Below, one piece after another: positions 35,620-47,140 of a DNA stretch of 64,000 nt (positions are counted from its first letter, which is position 1; each line of letters begins with the position of its first letter). The notes beneath the pieces were generated by a model. That model was not told where the DNA came from. It worked only from the letters and a program-made list of their open reading frames with translations, and ran no database searches. The position numbers were made by a program, and so were the translations under genes. The stretch is from Ischnura elegans (lineage: Eukaryota > Arthropoda > Insecta > Odonata > Coenagrionidae), in contig NC_060254.1 of NCBI RefSeq assembly GCF_921293095.1, forward strand, positions 106,726,917 through 106,790,916, given 5' to 3'.

Positions 35620-35987
35620 GAAAGTTCCAGATGGTGACCCTCCCCTCCACTGCCTTCTACCCCCTCCCTTTAAGAGACCCCTCCCACCTGTTTGTCCTCT
35701 CCAGAACCTTCACGCAGGCCCAAGGAAATTCGCGGCGTACGCGGAGCGGATGACTGAGACATCTGCCGACGAATGTTAGAACTAAAATGGATCGACATAT
35801 ATACCAACGCCCGCCAAGAATTGGTAGATTGAAAGAGGACATCAGGCGTGAAAGTTGTGAGACTAGAGTGTAAAGTGTGATCCCGGCGATTGAGACTGCT
35901 TACTAGTCTTCGAGAGAAGTGCAGTTTTTCTTCGAGAAGTATCGGAGGAGAGCGAATATCGTCATATCACACGCACAAATCTGAGAG
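35620..35987 (+). promoter_or_regulatory. A3 heat-shock promoter and non-coding first exon
   Basis: GAAagTTC at 35620-35627, GAAccTTC at 35704-35711, TATA box ATATATAC at 35797-35804, leader exon to 35987 before GTAAGC. All signals are intact although the coding exon is damaged. Confidence 0.78.
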
Positions 35988-36372
35988 GTAAGCATACATC
36001 ATAATTCAGTAATATTACGCATGTTTAGCCTGCGCACTCATGTGCTAGGATTGGTGGGACTCATCCATGGATTCCAGTTTATTCAGGGAATTTTATAAGT
36101 AGTGAGTTTGTAGTTTTTTAAGCATTTTAGAAGAGTCATGTGATCAGCATTAGAACCCTGATATCTTGACACTCCGGGGAAAATCGACAAGTCTGGCACA
36201 TTTTTTCGTCACACCCATAATCAATTTTTTAGGGGGCTCGGGCCCCCTCAGGCCCTATGGAGTCGGCTCCACTGGTCTTGAGCATAATTCACTATTCTTG
36301 ACAAGGAAAATCTCGTCAGTACCACACTAGCTACAGGACCACCTTTAATCTCTAAGTTTCCTTTAATTTCAG

Positions 36373-38063
36373 ATGTCTCGACACGCATTGGCTTTTCGAC
36401 CGTGGTTCGCTGACAACCCTTGGGCTCCTGCCCCCTCTCAGCTCTTCGACCAGCACTTTGGGCTCGGCATGCACATGGAGACCTCTTCCAACCGCACTAC
36501 ATTCCCTACCACACTACGCTAACCCATGACCGACCGTGGCAATACCTCCCGCGTGCCTACGACAGCAGAGGTGCGATGGACAAGGATGGCTTCAAGATCG
36601 TGATGGACGTGCAGCACTTTAAGCCAGAGGAGATCACGGTGAAGCAGATTGATGACAGCGTGGTGGTTGAGGGGAAGCACGAGGAGACGGAGGACGAGCA
36701 TGGCTTCGTCTCCAGGCACTTCGTGAGGCGATATACGCTCCCTCAAGGCGTCGATCACCAAGCACTCAACTCCACCCTCAGCTCCGACGGCGTCCTCACC
36801 ATCACAGCACCAAAGGTGGGTGTCCAATCCGTAAAAAAACATGCGACGTAGCAGATGAGTCCATTTAACCATTAACCGGTGACGTGGGGTCTGAGAGACT
36901 GCTGGGTACATAAAATAATGAATATTTTCAAAATTTCTATTTCAAAATATCTATAATCCTCGTGAGCGTCATAATTTTGTATGATAAGAACATTGCACTA
37001 TTTTAAAATTAAACGTTCTTATTATTTATTTCTGAAAACTTGCAACTGAATTTGAGTAGCGGTCTTTGAGACCTCACGTCACTAAATTGGAAATCCAATT
37101 AACTTAATGCTGGTGGAAATGACTCATAGAAATGTTAAAAACTATTCCTAGTGATTTTTAAGAATAATTATAATTAACAATTAACAATGAAGCATTTCTA
37201 GTTGCATAACGTGGATTAAGTACTTAATTAAAAATGTACCATTGTTAAAATAATAACTTGTGTTTTTATATTAGTTTTTTATCCTGTTTCAAATAAAAAT
37301 CTTTACTGAAAAAGTTGGTTCGTATTAGGAATCCATAATATTAAATATAAGTTTGAAGTTAACTAAGCTATAAAAATGACTTTACAACGTTTTACAAATT
37401 TTTGTTTTATTGCGGTCTCCCAGACCACACGTCACTGAGAGTGAATCAAAAATTTCACGTCACTGGTTTAGCGTTAAATTTCGTGTGAATCGAATGTGCT
37501 CTTGGTATCAGCCTTGAACGGATGGAACTGATCCATCGCTTATGATAGATGCTTCTCATATTCACTTTTGGTTTACAATTTGTTGGAGTCGCGTGCGTCC
37601 ACGTTAACAAATCATTAGTTCAAAGTTACATGAGGATTACTCGATGTGATCCTAAATTCACGAAAACAATGCCAATGCGCCCTCATTCGGGAGGGTTTGA
37701 AACTTGAAATGCCCTCCCAACCACATCCTGCAATTGAAAACAAATTGGCATCATTCATAACTGAAAGCTTTTCATCTGAAGTTTCAATCTTATGTAGTGG
37801 AGTAGTTATAATGCATCAAGATGTTATTTTATGGTGAACTTTTGTAAAAATATGATCATTTCATAACTTTCTTTCATATGAATCGAAGTGAATCGTGGGT
37901 TGTAGCTAGTTCTAGCTAAGTGATACTATTGTTATCGCCGCTCTCTAATATGAAATGCTTTATTTCATTACAGGTTAAAAAAATGCAAGAGGACAATGTG
38001 CGGACAGTGAAAATCCAGCTAACGGAAAAGCCAATCATCAAGACTGCTGAGAAGAGAGGTTAG
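36373..38063 (+). pseudogene. A3 small heat-shock protein, frameshifted
   Basis: Same structure as A1: exon 36373-36815 and last exon 37974-38063. Exon 1 is 443 bases against 444 in A1; one base is missing near 36479 (ATGGAGACC against ATGGACGACC), so the ATG frame stops at 36520-36522 after 49 codons. The last exon ends early at TAG 38061-38063, three codons short of A1. Everything else is open: the ACD ([39 protein letters not shown]) and the tail TVKIQLTEKPIIK. An ATG at 36576 in the ACD frame would give a 109-residue protein of ACD plus tail. A sequencing or assembly error in one base is an alternative explanation for the shift. Confidence 0.8.
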
Positions 38064-38577
38064 ATGAAGCGATTTAGCCACCAATTAAATCTTGGACTCT
38101 CGACTGTTCCTATCGCAATTTTTATATTCTCATCACTTTCCACCACGACAGAATTCCATTTCGTATTCTACAGGCAGACTCCAGTTCATTAATTCATTTA
38201 TTTATATTTTTAATCTATATAATTTTTCCTTATTCACCGTGTGAATAAGGGAAAATTATATTGTGACCATCGTGTCACTATCAATGTGTGTTTGAGTGAG
38301 GCATTCAAAAGTCATATTTATTTATGCGGTCAATGGACTGAGTGTATTGTGACTTTTCTGCAAGTGAAATTCCTGTGTCAAAACACTTTTTATGTACTGG
38401 AAATCCATATTGTAAATAGAACACGCAGAATGATGCTGTGATAGAGGAAGATGAAAGATAAATCATTGTTGTGAGACTAAATACGTTGCTGACATTCAGT
38501 GAAGTGATTGAGGTCAGTAATTGTATTGTAATCACTGTAAATTGTTTCGTTAAATCTAATTTTCTAATATTTTTTTA

Positions 38578-38583
38578 AATAAA
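38578..38583 (+). terminator. A3 polyadenylation signal
   Basis: AATAAA followed by TGTGTTTTTGG, as in A2. Confidence 0.65.
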
Positions 38584-38935
38584 TGTGTTTTTGGAAAATT
38601 AATACATATTTCATTATATACCCTCTTATACCTTTATGAAAAATATTTCTCGCTGTACGTGCATAAGCTACGGAAGTTCTTAGAAAAACCTTGAGTCACT
38701 GAAAGCTGTGAGTCTCTTTTTATGTGTATGCTTGTCTCACAGAATTCATTGAGACTTCCAGATAATCGAGAGAATATTTTTTCCTCCGTGCCATGTGTAA
38801 TAAATGGCAAACTGTTACGGTAAAACAGTTTCTAAATTTGAGAAGTAGGTATTAATTGCCGTTGCCCTAATGTTGAAAATAATTCCTGAACATCGGCACA
38901 CTTTGTCATCGGCGTCTTAGATGGACTTCATATCA

Positions 38936-39181
38936 GTAGCGGATACGGAAAAAACACAAAGGGGGCGCAAAAGATGTCTTGAGCTACCTTTACTTTTATC
39001 GTAATAATTGAAACAATCAAGTTACTTGCAAAGTGTTCAGACAGTTTTATTTTAACTGATTATGCACATGCACAAGGCATTGCCATCTTATGATATAAAA
39101 AGTTACAAATATGATCCTGTAATGTTCGGCAATAATGATAGCGGCCTTGCAAAGGGGGGGTGGCCCATATGTATCCGCTAC
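38936..39181. mobile_element. MITE, GTAGCGGATAC family, best copy
   Basis: Perfect 11-base inverted termini GTAGCGGATAC and GTATCCGCTAC. Contains the shared CTTGAGCTACCTTTACTTTT block and GCCATCTTATGATATAAAAA. Present in all three units, so older than the triplication. Confidence 0.75.
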
Positions 39182-39350
39182 AGGTTCATCATTTGATGTT
39201 GATTAATTGGGTAGTTGGAATCTAATAATTAATGACTTCTGAGAGAGCAAAGTGAATACTTCACGCTCTGGCCCGACTCTTCATATTTGCCGGGGCCTCC
39301 TGAAATAAAGAGGCCTGCAATGTCGAGGTTATGCAAATTGCGTTCGATTC

Positions 39351-40187
39351 TTTATCTTTATTCATCCACGGCGAGGATTGGCCCTCGCGGATGTTGTATA
39401 CAACACATTTATAAAAACATTCGATACAACGAAACATACAAAACATGTACATTGGATCAAAACATTTGAAACACATACATTGCAAAGATTACATTTAAAA
39501 TAAAAGAGAAGAAAAGTTCAGCTCAAAATACTCATGAATCGAGTACAGTGGATAATTGCACAGCCACTTTTCCAGCACATTTTTCAGTCTAGTGATGCTC
39601 ACTGATCTGGCTTTGCTGGGTAATTTATTAAATAATTTTACTCCCAAATTGTCAGACTGGTTGTTGGTCTTAAACAGCCTACAGTAATTAATATTTAGGC
39701 TATTTTTAGCCCTAGTGTCATGAGAGTGGATGGTGGATCGTATGGGGTAGGTATCTAAGTTATCTTTAATGTGCATAATGCTGCGAAACACAAAGAGGCT
39801 GTAGATGGTGAGGATATGAAAGTTTTTAAAAATTGGCCTGCAGTGGTCACGGGGCCCAGCACCACTCAGAATCCTCACTGCTTTTTTTTGCAGTTTTAGA
39901 ATTTCTTTGGTTTCATTTGCATGTCCCCAGAGTCGAACACCATAGGCAAGAATACTATGAAAAAAAGCAAAATAGGCTAATCTCATGTACTTTTCATTGA
40001 TACAGGTTTTGAGTTTCCTCAATAAGTACAAAACCCTAGAGAGTTTTTTGCTCACTAGGAAAACATGTGAATTCCATGTCAATTTAGCGTCAATATTGAA
40101 GCCTAGAAGCCTGACAGGATCATTGTTTAGCTCAGTACTTTTAAGACAGCATGTAAGATATTGTGTCTTGCCATTGTTCAGAAAGGA
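39351..40187 (-). mobile_element. 5'-truncated LINE with reverse-transcriptase C-terminal region
   Basis: Minus frame 39495-40193 gives 232 residues without a stop: RLLGFNIDAKLTWNSHV, LRKLKTCINEKYMRLAYFAF, GVRLWGHANET, LQKKAVRILSGAG, DHCRPIF. This is the region after the reverse-transcriptase palm in CR1/Jockey-type LINEs. The 3' end lies at the low coordinate (GGATGAATAAAGATAAAG). ATTC flanks both sides (39347-39350, 40188-40191). Absent from units 1 and 2 at this place. Its open frame makes it younger than the other retroelements here. Confidence 0.85.
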
Positions 40188-40545
40188 ATTCAATAGCGAA
40201 TGACAGTTGAAGGAGTTAATTCATTGGTCTTTGTGACACATTTATTATTTTTTGTTCATATTAAATAAATATTCCAAGGGAATAACATTCATTATTGGAC
40301 CATCATTTGTTTGATGATTTATCTTTATATTAAATGCATATTGTCACCTAAGATCCTTTTATTGTGTATTTAGTTTTTTGTATAAATGTGCTATAATAAC
40401 TATACATCTATTACATTCTCAATAAATATTAGAATAGTCCTTGTTTTTATCTAACTATTACAGTAATACTTGTCCGGTTATTTAGTCTATGATTCTGGGT
40501 ATTATTTTAAAGATACCGTTAAGAAGGTGGAGTTGAGTATATGGA

Positions 40546-40746
40546 TCCCGCCGTAAGCGCACTGCTTCGAATATCACGGAATCGCGTCGCGTCGTGACAC
40601 CAGCGTTCTTTGTGCGATCCCAGCGACTAAAGCAATCCCCAAAGGTCAGATCCTACTTTGCAGACAAGAAAAAGAAGTGAACAACTCAACATTTACTCCC
40701 AACAGGAACGCCCTTGCTATAAATTATTTTCCTGTCCACTTCTGCG
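40546..40746 (+). promoter_or_regulatory. Conserved first-exon-like block upstream of B3
   Basis: Third copy of the block at 5110-5320, with TATATGG, GATCCCAGCGACTAA and the GTAAGA donor all kept. Confidence 0.4.
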
Positions 40747-41271
40747 GTAAGAGTTTTAACTTCAGGTTGGATAAAATAATGTTTGCGATAAAAATGAGTT
40801 CTTGAAATTAGCATTTTCTCACTGGATTCGTGTCGTAAGAATTCTAATTTAGGTTAAAAATCTAAGTAATAATCTTAATAACCATATTTTTAGTTTGTGA
40901 TTATGTAACTCTACTTACAAAAAAGAGTTAGGATGGGATCCATAAATTTTGAAAATTTATGAAAACACGACTATGTTTCATGAAAAACAATGTAAAATCA
41001 AATGTGCAAACTCTTCTAGTTTTCTGCTTCAAACGTATCCGCAAATGAGAGGATGAATACGAGATAGGAAGCGACAGGTCACAAACTATATAAGAGAACA
41101 GTTAAGTTATTTATGCATAGAGAGGTCCAATTTCACATTCACACCCACAAAAAGGTTATTTCTACCCATCAATGCAAGAATTTGAGGAATTTATATACTT
41201 CGAATGATTGACCATTTCAGAATGAGGTTGAATCGTATCCGGGTCTATATACACCAATTAAAGAAAGAATA

Positions 41272-42723
41272 CACAGGCCTGCAAAAAAATACTTTTTGAA
41301 AGTTGTTTGAAATTTGATAACTGACTTTTATGTACTTTTCAGCGCTGATTTCAAAAATCTAATCCATTTTTGTCTATCACGTCAGGTTTTCTCACAAATT
41401 AGGGAGTATGTTTGGGTAGAATAACAATATATAGGCAATTTTTCACATTTTTCCAAAGTTATAAAATTTTATTTTATTCATAAATAATGTTATAAACTAC
41501 ACTTCCAGTACACTTCAATTTCTCTTTAAGCTCATGAGTCCTTATAATAACCCTTATGCTCTCTGTCGAAACTTCTTTTACTGCTTGTCCGGTTGTGGAT
41601 TCGTTGAGGATCATCTCTTTTTATCATCCAGCAGCAGTCCACTATCATGGTGACTTTGAATCTTCCTTGATATCTTCTTTCCATTTCTTTGACGTCTCGA
41701 TGAATCTTACGCCCTGCTCTTCACTTAAATCACCAAGATTTGCAGGGGAGTAGCCAAGATGTGAGTGGAGAAAATGAACTTAAATGCTCATGTTACAGCC
41801 CAGCTTCTTAAAGTTGTCGAGCATGTCTGCGACGATTGCCTTGTAGCTTGGATCTCTTTTGTTTCCTAGGAAACCGGTAACATCTAATTTAAAAGATGTC
41901 CATGCTGCCATTTCTTTTGCTTCCACTTTATTCACAAAGTTGGTATCTGTCATAAGTTTTCTAATGTCTGGTCCGACAAATATTTCTTCCTTTACCTTTG
42001 CCTCTGATAAACCAAGAAACTGTCCTCAAAGATATCTGAAGCACTTCCCTTCTTTTGACAATGCCTTAACAAATTGTTTCATCAGCCCCAACTTGAAGTG
42101 GTGCAAGTAACACCTTTTGTGGAACCACAATGGCTATCAATATTTTCAACCCATACCTGTAACCTTTTTCTCAAGGTAGGCCGTACCCTGCAAGAACAAA
42201 AATAGCAGTCATCGCTATGATTTTTGGGCTCTCTACAAACCATTGGCATTCCAAAACGTAAGGACCGCTTTTTGATTTGAAATCACTGCCTCAATTCTTC
42301 AACACACACTGCACAAAATTTGTGTGGGGACCAAGGGTCATTTTGATCGCCTAACTTTATACCAAAGTAGGCGAAATTTACTTTTTCAGCAAGTTAGCCA
42401 GCAAGTGCATGGGGGAGGGGAATGGCTAGGGCAAGTGCTGACATGAAAATACTGCTGGTTTTTTCTAATAACTTAATTTTACGTATATCTAGTATGAAAA
42501 CGGCTAAATAAAAGTTTATGGTAATCCTAAAAACCGAAATTCAAACTCACTAGAGTGCTGAAATATTTATTAAAATATCAAAAAAGCGCTAAAACTAGAA
42601 ATGCAGTTTGTGAAATAACTGTGCGTGATGGAATTTTTTCTTTATTTTTCCCGAAATCAGCGTTGAAAACACTATAAAAATCACTCATTAAATTTGAAAC
42701 AATTTTTGTGTCGCAGACCTGTG
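41272..42723 (-). mobile_element. DNA transposon remnant with CACAGG(C/T)CTGC ends
   Basis: Inverted termini CACAGGCCTGC and GCAGACCTGTG; ATA on both sides may be the target duplication. Absent at this place in units 1 and 2. The minus strand holds decayed coding pieces: GMPMVCREPKNHSDDCYFC (about 42195-42250) and SPANLGDLSEEQGVRF (about 41690-41760). I recognise these as segments of a multi-copy protein family common in insect genomes, in which the second motif lies C-terminal of a longer conserved domain, but I cannot assign a named transposase superfamily; the CAC start is reminiscent of Chapaev-type elements. Several frame shifts and stops. Confidence 0.65.
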
Positions 42724-42757
42724 ATATCCATCAACATCCAAAAAAAGTTGAAGCGAG

Positions 42758-43131
42758 TTCTAAAATGTTCTAGAAACGGCAAAAATAGTCCAAAACGATT
42801 GATATGGAATAACAAGACTTCCAATACCTCACTCTCACAGCAATGTGGAGAGGCTTCGAAGATGGATGATTTTTTCACGCGGTTTAACGTGCCGCCTCAA
42901 ACCAAAGAGGAAGAGCGACACACCAGGCGGACGAAATTTGAACTAACTCCACATACCACAGTTGTATATATAAAGAAGCAAACGCCCGCTCGGAAATCAC
43001 TATATTGAATCAGAAATTGTCGACTTGTGACATCGAGAACTTCATCATCCTACTCCGAAGAAGGAAAACAACTAATAATATTCCAAAATAAATAGCGATA
43101 ATATCCGAGAGTCGTGCAACATAATTTAACT
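42758..43131 (+). promoter_or_regulatory. B3 heat-shock promoter and non-coding first exon
   Basis: Heat-shock element TTCtaaAAtgTTCtaGAA at 42758-42775, TATA box TATATATAAA at 42965-42974, leader exon ending at 43131 before GTAAGT. Intact although it leads only to the remnant B3 exon. Confidence 0.7.
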
Positions 43132-43750
43132 GTAAGTGTTCGGAATTCTTCCATTTTTAAATAGCTATATCCTATGATTTATTTCGAGGCCAGGCTCGGT
43201 CTGAGCTGAATTTCTTGTTAAATTAAGTAAAAAATATCTTTTATCCGTTGGGTGCGTATAATGACTGCAGTCCAGGAAATAATTTTGTTGGCGACAAAAT
43301 GATGCAGGGTAACCTTGGGAGGAAATTACATCTGCCTAATATTTAGTATCTTTATTAAATAAATCGGAGATGATAAAAGTTGTTTACGTTTCCCACTGAA
43401 TATGCGAAGTGTATTCATATACACCTGTAACGATCGAGTCCAAAGGTAAGGCGATTTGTTACCGCAATGCACGTGCGCATTATGGAAAGAATAAAATCAT
43501 TATCGTTTTAGTGGTAATAATTAAAGTATGTGCGAGGGAAATCGGTGAATATGTTACTCGAATGAATTGTTAATTGGGCATCCTCAGAGAGTATGATGTA
43601 ATCTCGACCGTTATTGCTCACCCCATCTCTATTAATTATTCTTACACCGCTTTGATTGTCTAGTGTACCTATTCATACGTTGAGCACTGATATAGCCTTT
43701 ACTGAGTGACTGAAAGACTAAGAATTTTATTCTATTCATCTTCATTTCAG

Positions 43751-43822
43751 ATGTCTCGATTTAGAATAGTTTTTCGACCCTTATTTGATGGCAATCCTTT
43801 GCTTTCCATCAGGAGTCCAAAT
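43751..43822 (+). pseudogene. B3 orphan N-terminal exon (24 codons)
   Basis: ATG after ATTTCAG opens MSRFRIVFRPLFDGNP then LLSIRSPN, ending at the strong donor GTGAGT. Matches B2 exon 24858-24929 with few substitutions and no stop. The ACD exon and last exon are missing: homology to unit 2 runs on to about 47140 and then jumps to unit 2 position 29686. A capped transcript from the intact promoter would have no ACD. Confidence 0.7.
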
Positions 43823-44133
43823 GTGAGTGATGGAATTTTCAGATCACAAAAACTTTGAACAAATTTTCCGTTGAAGATAAGTGATATTAGTATAAGACAA
43901 GGTACTAAAATAAAAATCATTAAGTTTTCAAGGAAATAATTTAAAAAATAATAAATATCGCTCTCATAATTTTCTTAAAATCAACCGTTTCTGTGCTTAA
44001 AAGCTACAACTTGAACGACAAAGGCCTGCCCCCCTAGTTTTGATCGTGGGTGTGCCCTTGACGACGCTACGACTGACTCCTGGTCACTTGGCGGTTTTAT
44101 GGTCTTCCAACGAACTCTACCTCTCTCCCTGAA

Positions 44134-44411
44134 AGAAAGAAAGCCCTTTGTGGAGGAGAGAGAGCTGGTCAGGGGAAAGGGGGGTGGAAGAAAGGTTGAC
44201 TACACTCTCTTCCTGGGGTTCCTCCGTGGTAGCAGAGGCTGGCTCATCGGTAGGCCCTGGGCGTGAATCGCACATATGAACTCGCTTGTGGACCTTGTTG
44301 TGGGGTGGTGGAGCAGGCATGCATATGGGCTTTCGGTGCGTTTTCTGGACCAGGAATCAACCGCGCTCATTAGAAAGAACACAACCAAACCCCGTCCACC
44401 GTTTTTCCTTG
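44134..44411 (-). mobile_element. Penelope-like N-terminal fragment
   Basis: Nearly the same as 7846-8110, including NLSSTPLSPDQLSLL and HKGLSFF on the minus strand, at the same target position as in unit 1. It therefore inserted before units 1 and 3 separated, or the units exchanged sequence. It is broken and runs into a copia fossil. Confidence 0.75.
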
Positions 44412-46623
44412 TTACGTAGGATTGACTGTCAAAGTAGTAGAGGACTGTTTACTAAGTCTGTGGCACAAGAGTAGCAGACTTGTGACAGAGTAACATGCAG
44501 TTTATAATGTGGTTGTCACTGGTGTGGATTGTCCCCCTAATAATAAATTTCAGACTTGTATAGCATATGTTGATGGCACGTTAGCAAAGAAATGATTCGA
44601 GATAAGTGCTAGAATGGAAGCTGTATGTAATAAATTAAGTCTGATCCTCTCAGAATTGTGTGGTCTGATGGTATTATAGGTGAAAATATATGTATACTAT
44701 CCGTGTAAAATATATGCTCACCTTCACTGATGACTGCACAAGAAAGGTTTTTGTTTTCTTTATTAAAAGTAAGGAGTCTCATTTAGTCCGACAATGCTAT
44801 ACAATTTTTAAGGCAAGCATGGAGAATGAGACAGGGAACAATATGAATTGCCTGCATACAGATTATGGGGGTGAATATATGGGTCAGGCATAACAGGGGA
44901 GGTTAAGGGCATGAGCGATAAAAGATTAAACTACAAAATCTTATAATCTTCAAGCAGAAATGATTAGCTGAGCAAATAGAAAGCTAGGTACAAACTCTCT
45001 GGCACCAATTTACTAAAATATTATTGGGTTGAAGCTTGTTGAGCAGCTGTATATCTCGAAACGGTACCATCCAAAGCAGGAGGGAATGCATTACCTGAGG
45101 AGAGATGGTCTGAACGAAAATTTAATCGAAGACATCTAAAAGTATTTGGATGTATTTTCTATGCTTATGTGGCTAAAGAGCAATGAAAGATGCTGGATGC
45201 CGAATCCAAAAAGTATTGGCAATTGTGAGGAGTCAAAAATGGTATTTTTTGGCTGACCCTGATATAGGGGGAAGATTCATCGAAGCATGTGATGTAGTAT
45301 TCTTTGTAAATATTTTTAGGGAGCTCAAACCTGTCCAAATATCTCTTGGTAACTCTTTTATTCTACCTAGGCTCTTAGAGGGATAATTAGTTACTAGCCT
45401 CAACCTGACAGTGGAGAGAATGGCAGTGCTGAACTCACAAAGGTACCCAAGAAGTGAGGGGAATATCAGAATATCAAGTAATGAAGACTCCATCCCTGAA
45501 TCAAGTTGTGAGGGTAATGACAAAGTTCCAACTAATGTAGACACTAGTTTTGAGAGTAATCAAGAAAATGAGTCAGTGTTTGGAAGTGAGGGAGGAGAAG
45601 CAGAAGAGACGTTTTCTCTAAAAAATGGAGTGGCTCGAAAATTACCAGATCACATAATCTCCTTGTCATCCACTAATTTGACCTGCAATCAACCTTTGTC
45701 TCATAGAAGCAGGTTTGAATGTAGCTCCTGCAGTGACCCAAAAACTTTTCCTGATGTTCCATTTCTAGTTTTGATTGGTTGTCTTATGTATGCAATGATT
45801 TGTACAAGGCCAGATCTCGTCTTTGCAGTGTCAAAGTTAAGAAGGTTTATTGATGATTTTACAATGCAATACTGGGCATATGCAAAGAGTATATTAAGAT
45901 ATTTGATGGGAACTATAAATTATCTAATTTCTTATTCTTAGTCAGGAACGTTTCTGGATGGATACACAAATGCTGACTTTGCCATTGAAAAAATAGATTG
46001 AGTATCCTGTACTGGATACATGACAAGTTAGTTAATGGAGCAGTAGCTTGGGAAAACAAAAAGCAGTGCTGTGCAGAGGCTATGTATACAATAGAACGCG
46101 AGTATGTAAGTTAGGCAGTTGGAGCAAAAAATGGTATTCTCTCTCCAGAATTATAAAAGAAATAGTTGGAAAGAACTGCATTAAAAAACTTGGTACTGAT
46201 GTGGTGCATGTATGCAATGATGACCAGTCTGCAGTAAAAAATGCAAATTGTGGAGATGGAAGGTCAAAGAACAGAGGTTAGACATCATATTGTTAAAAAC
46301 TCTGTTGCCAAAGGAAAAAATAATTGCTGATTACATGTCAACAAAATACGGTAGCAAATGTGCTTCCAAATGGGCTTAACAATGGTAAGCATTTGAACTG
46401 CATTAATGAATACAATTTTGTAGCTGATGGAAGCAACTATAGTTGAAGGGAGGTTGTTGTGCTTGTAACCTATAGTTGCAAAGTTAAGAAATAAATAGCT
46501 ACAACATGTTAAAATAGTTCTTGGAGTGTAGGTCAATGTCTCATTTTTCAACATAGGTACATATTTTACTGTTCCGAGTCCATAAAAAAGCCTAAATCAC
46601 AATAAAATTAAGTACATTTTATT
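44412..46623 (+). mobile_element. Ty1/copia LTR retrotransposon fossil
   Basis: Plus-strand fragments of a Ty1/copia pol region in the usual order: integrase core at about 44690-44890 and, after a spacer, the end of reverse transcriptase and RNase H at about 45410-46290. A possible 3' LTR stub begins near 46450. No 5' LTR or gag was found. It is broken, with roughly ten or more disruptions, and is old. It lies next to the Penelope-like fragment inside one 32-bp direct repeat (44102-44133 and 46624-46655). Confidence 0.8.
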
Positions 46624-47140
46624 GTCTTCCTACGAACTCTACTTCTCTCCCTGAACTGGGTCCAAACTTTTCAACTGTCATAAGATTGGTAGCCTACAGT
46701 ATTCACTATTGGAACTATAGTGTCTTTTACTGAAATAGAGAATTCACTTATGGACATTCATTATCGATAGTCAGCATGCAGTCATGTTAGGACGCGTTAC
46801 TGGTGCCGAATTTTTTACGCATAGCAATACATTTAGCTGAAATTTTGACTTGTAGAAAGATTTAAAACACATAAAACAGAAGGGTTACCTAAAACCAACC
46901 ATAAATGTCGACACAGCAGAATCACTGTATTGAAAATTATAGAATATTAAAAAAAACAATCGGTCTATTTTAAGAGAAAGGTTAAATTATTAGCAGGGGC
47001 TGTTGGTATTCTTATCTATAGAAGTAAATAAGTAATACACTCCACCTCTTAACTATGTGAAGACGTGGGTCTTTCATGATAACTGCAAAAACTAAAGCAC
47101 CCCATTTATCTTTTCTTCATTTGAGCAAAAACCACAAACG
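46624..47140. other. B3 intron remnant
   Basis: Resumes homology to unit 2 (25207-25735) after the insertions. No ACD exon follows. Confidence 0.7.
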
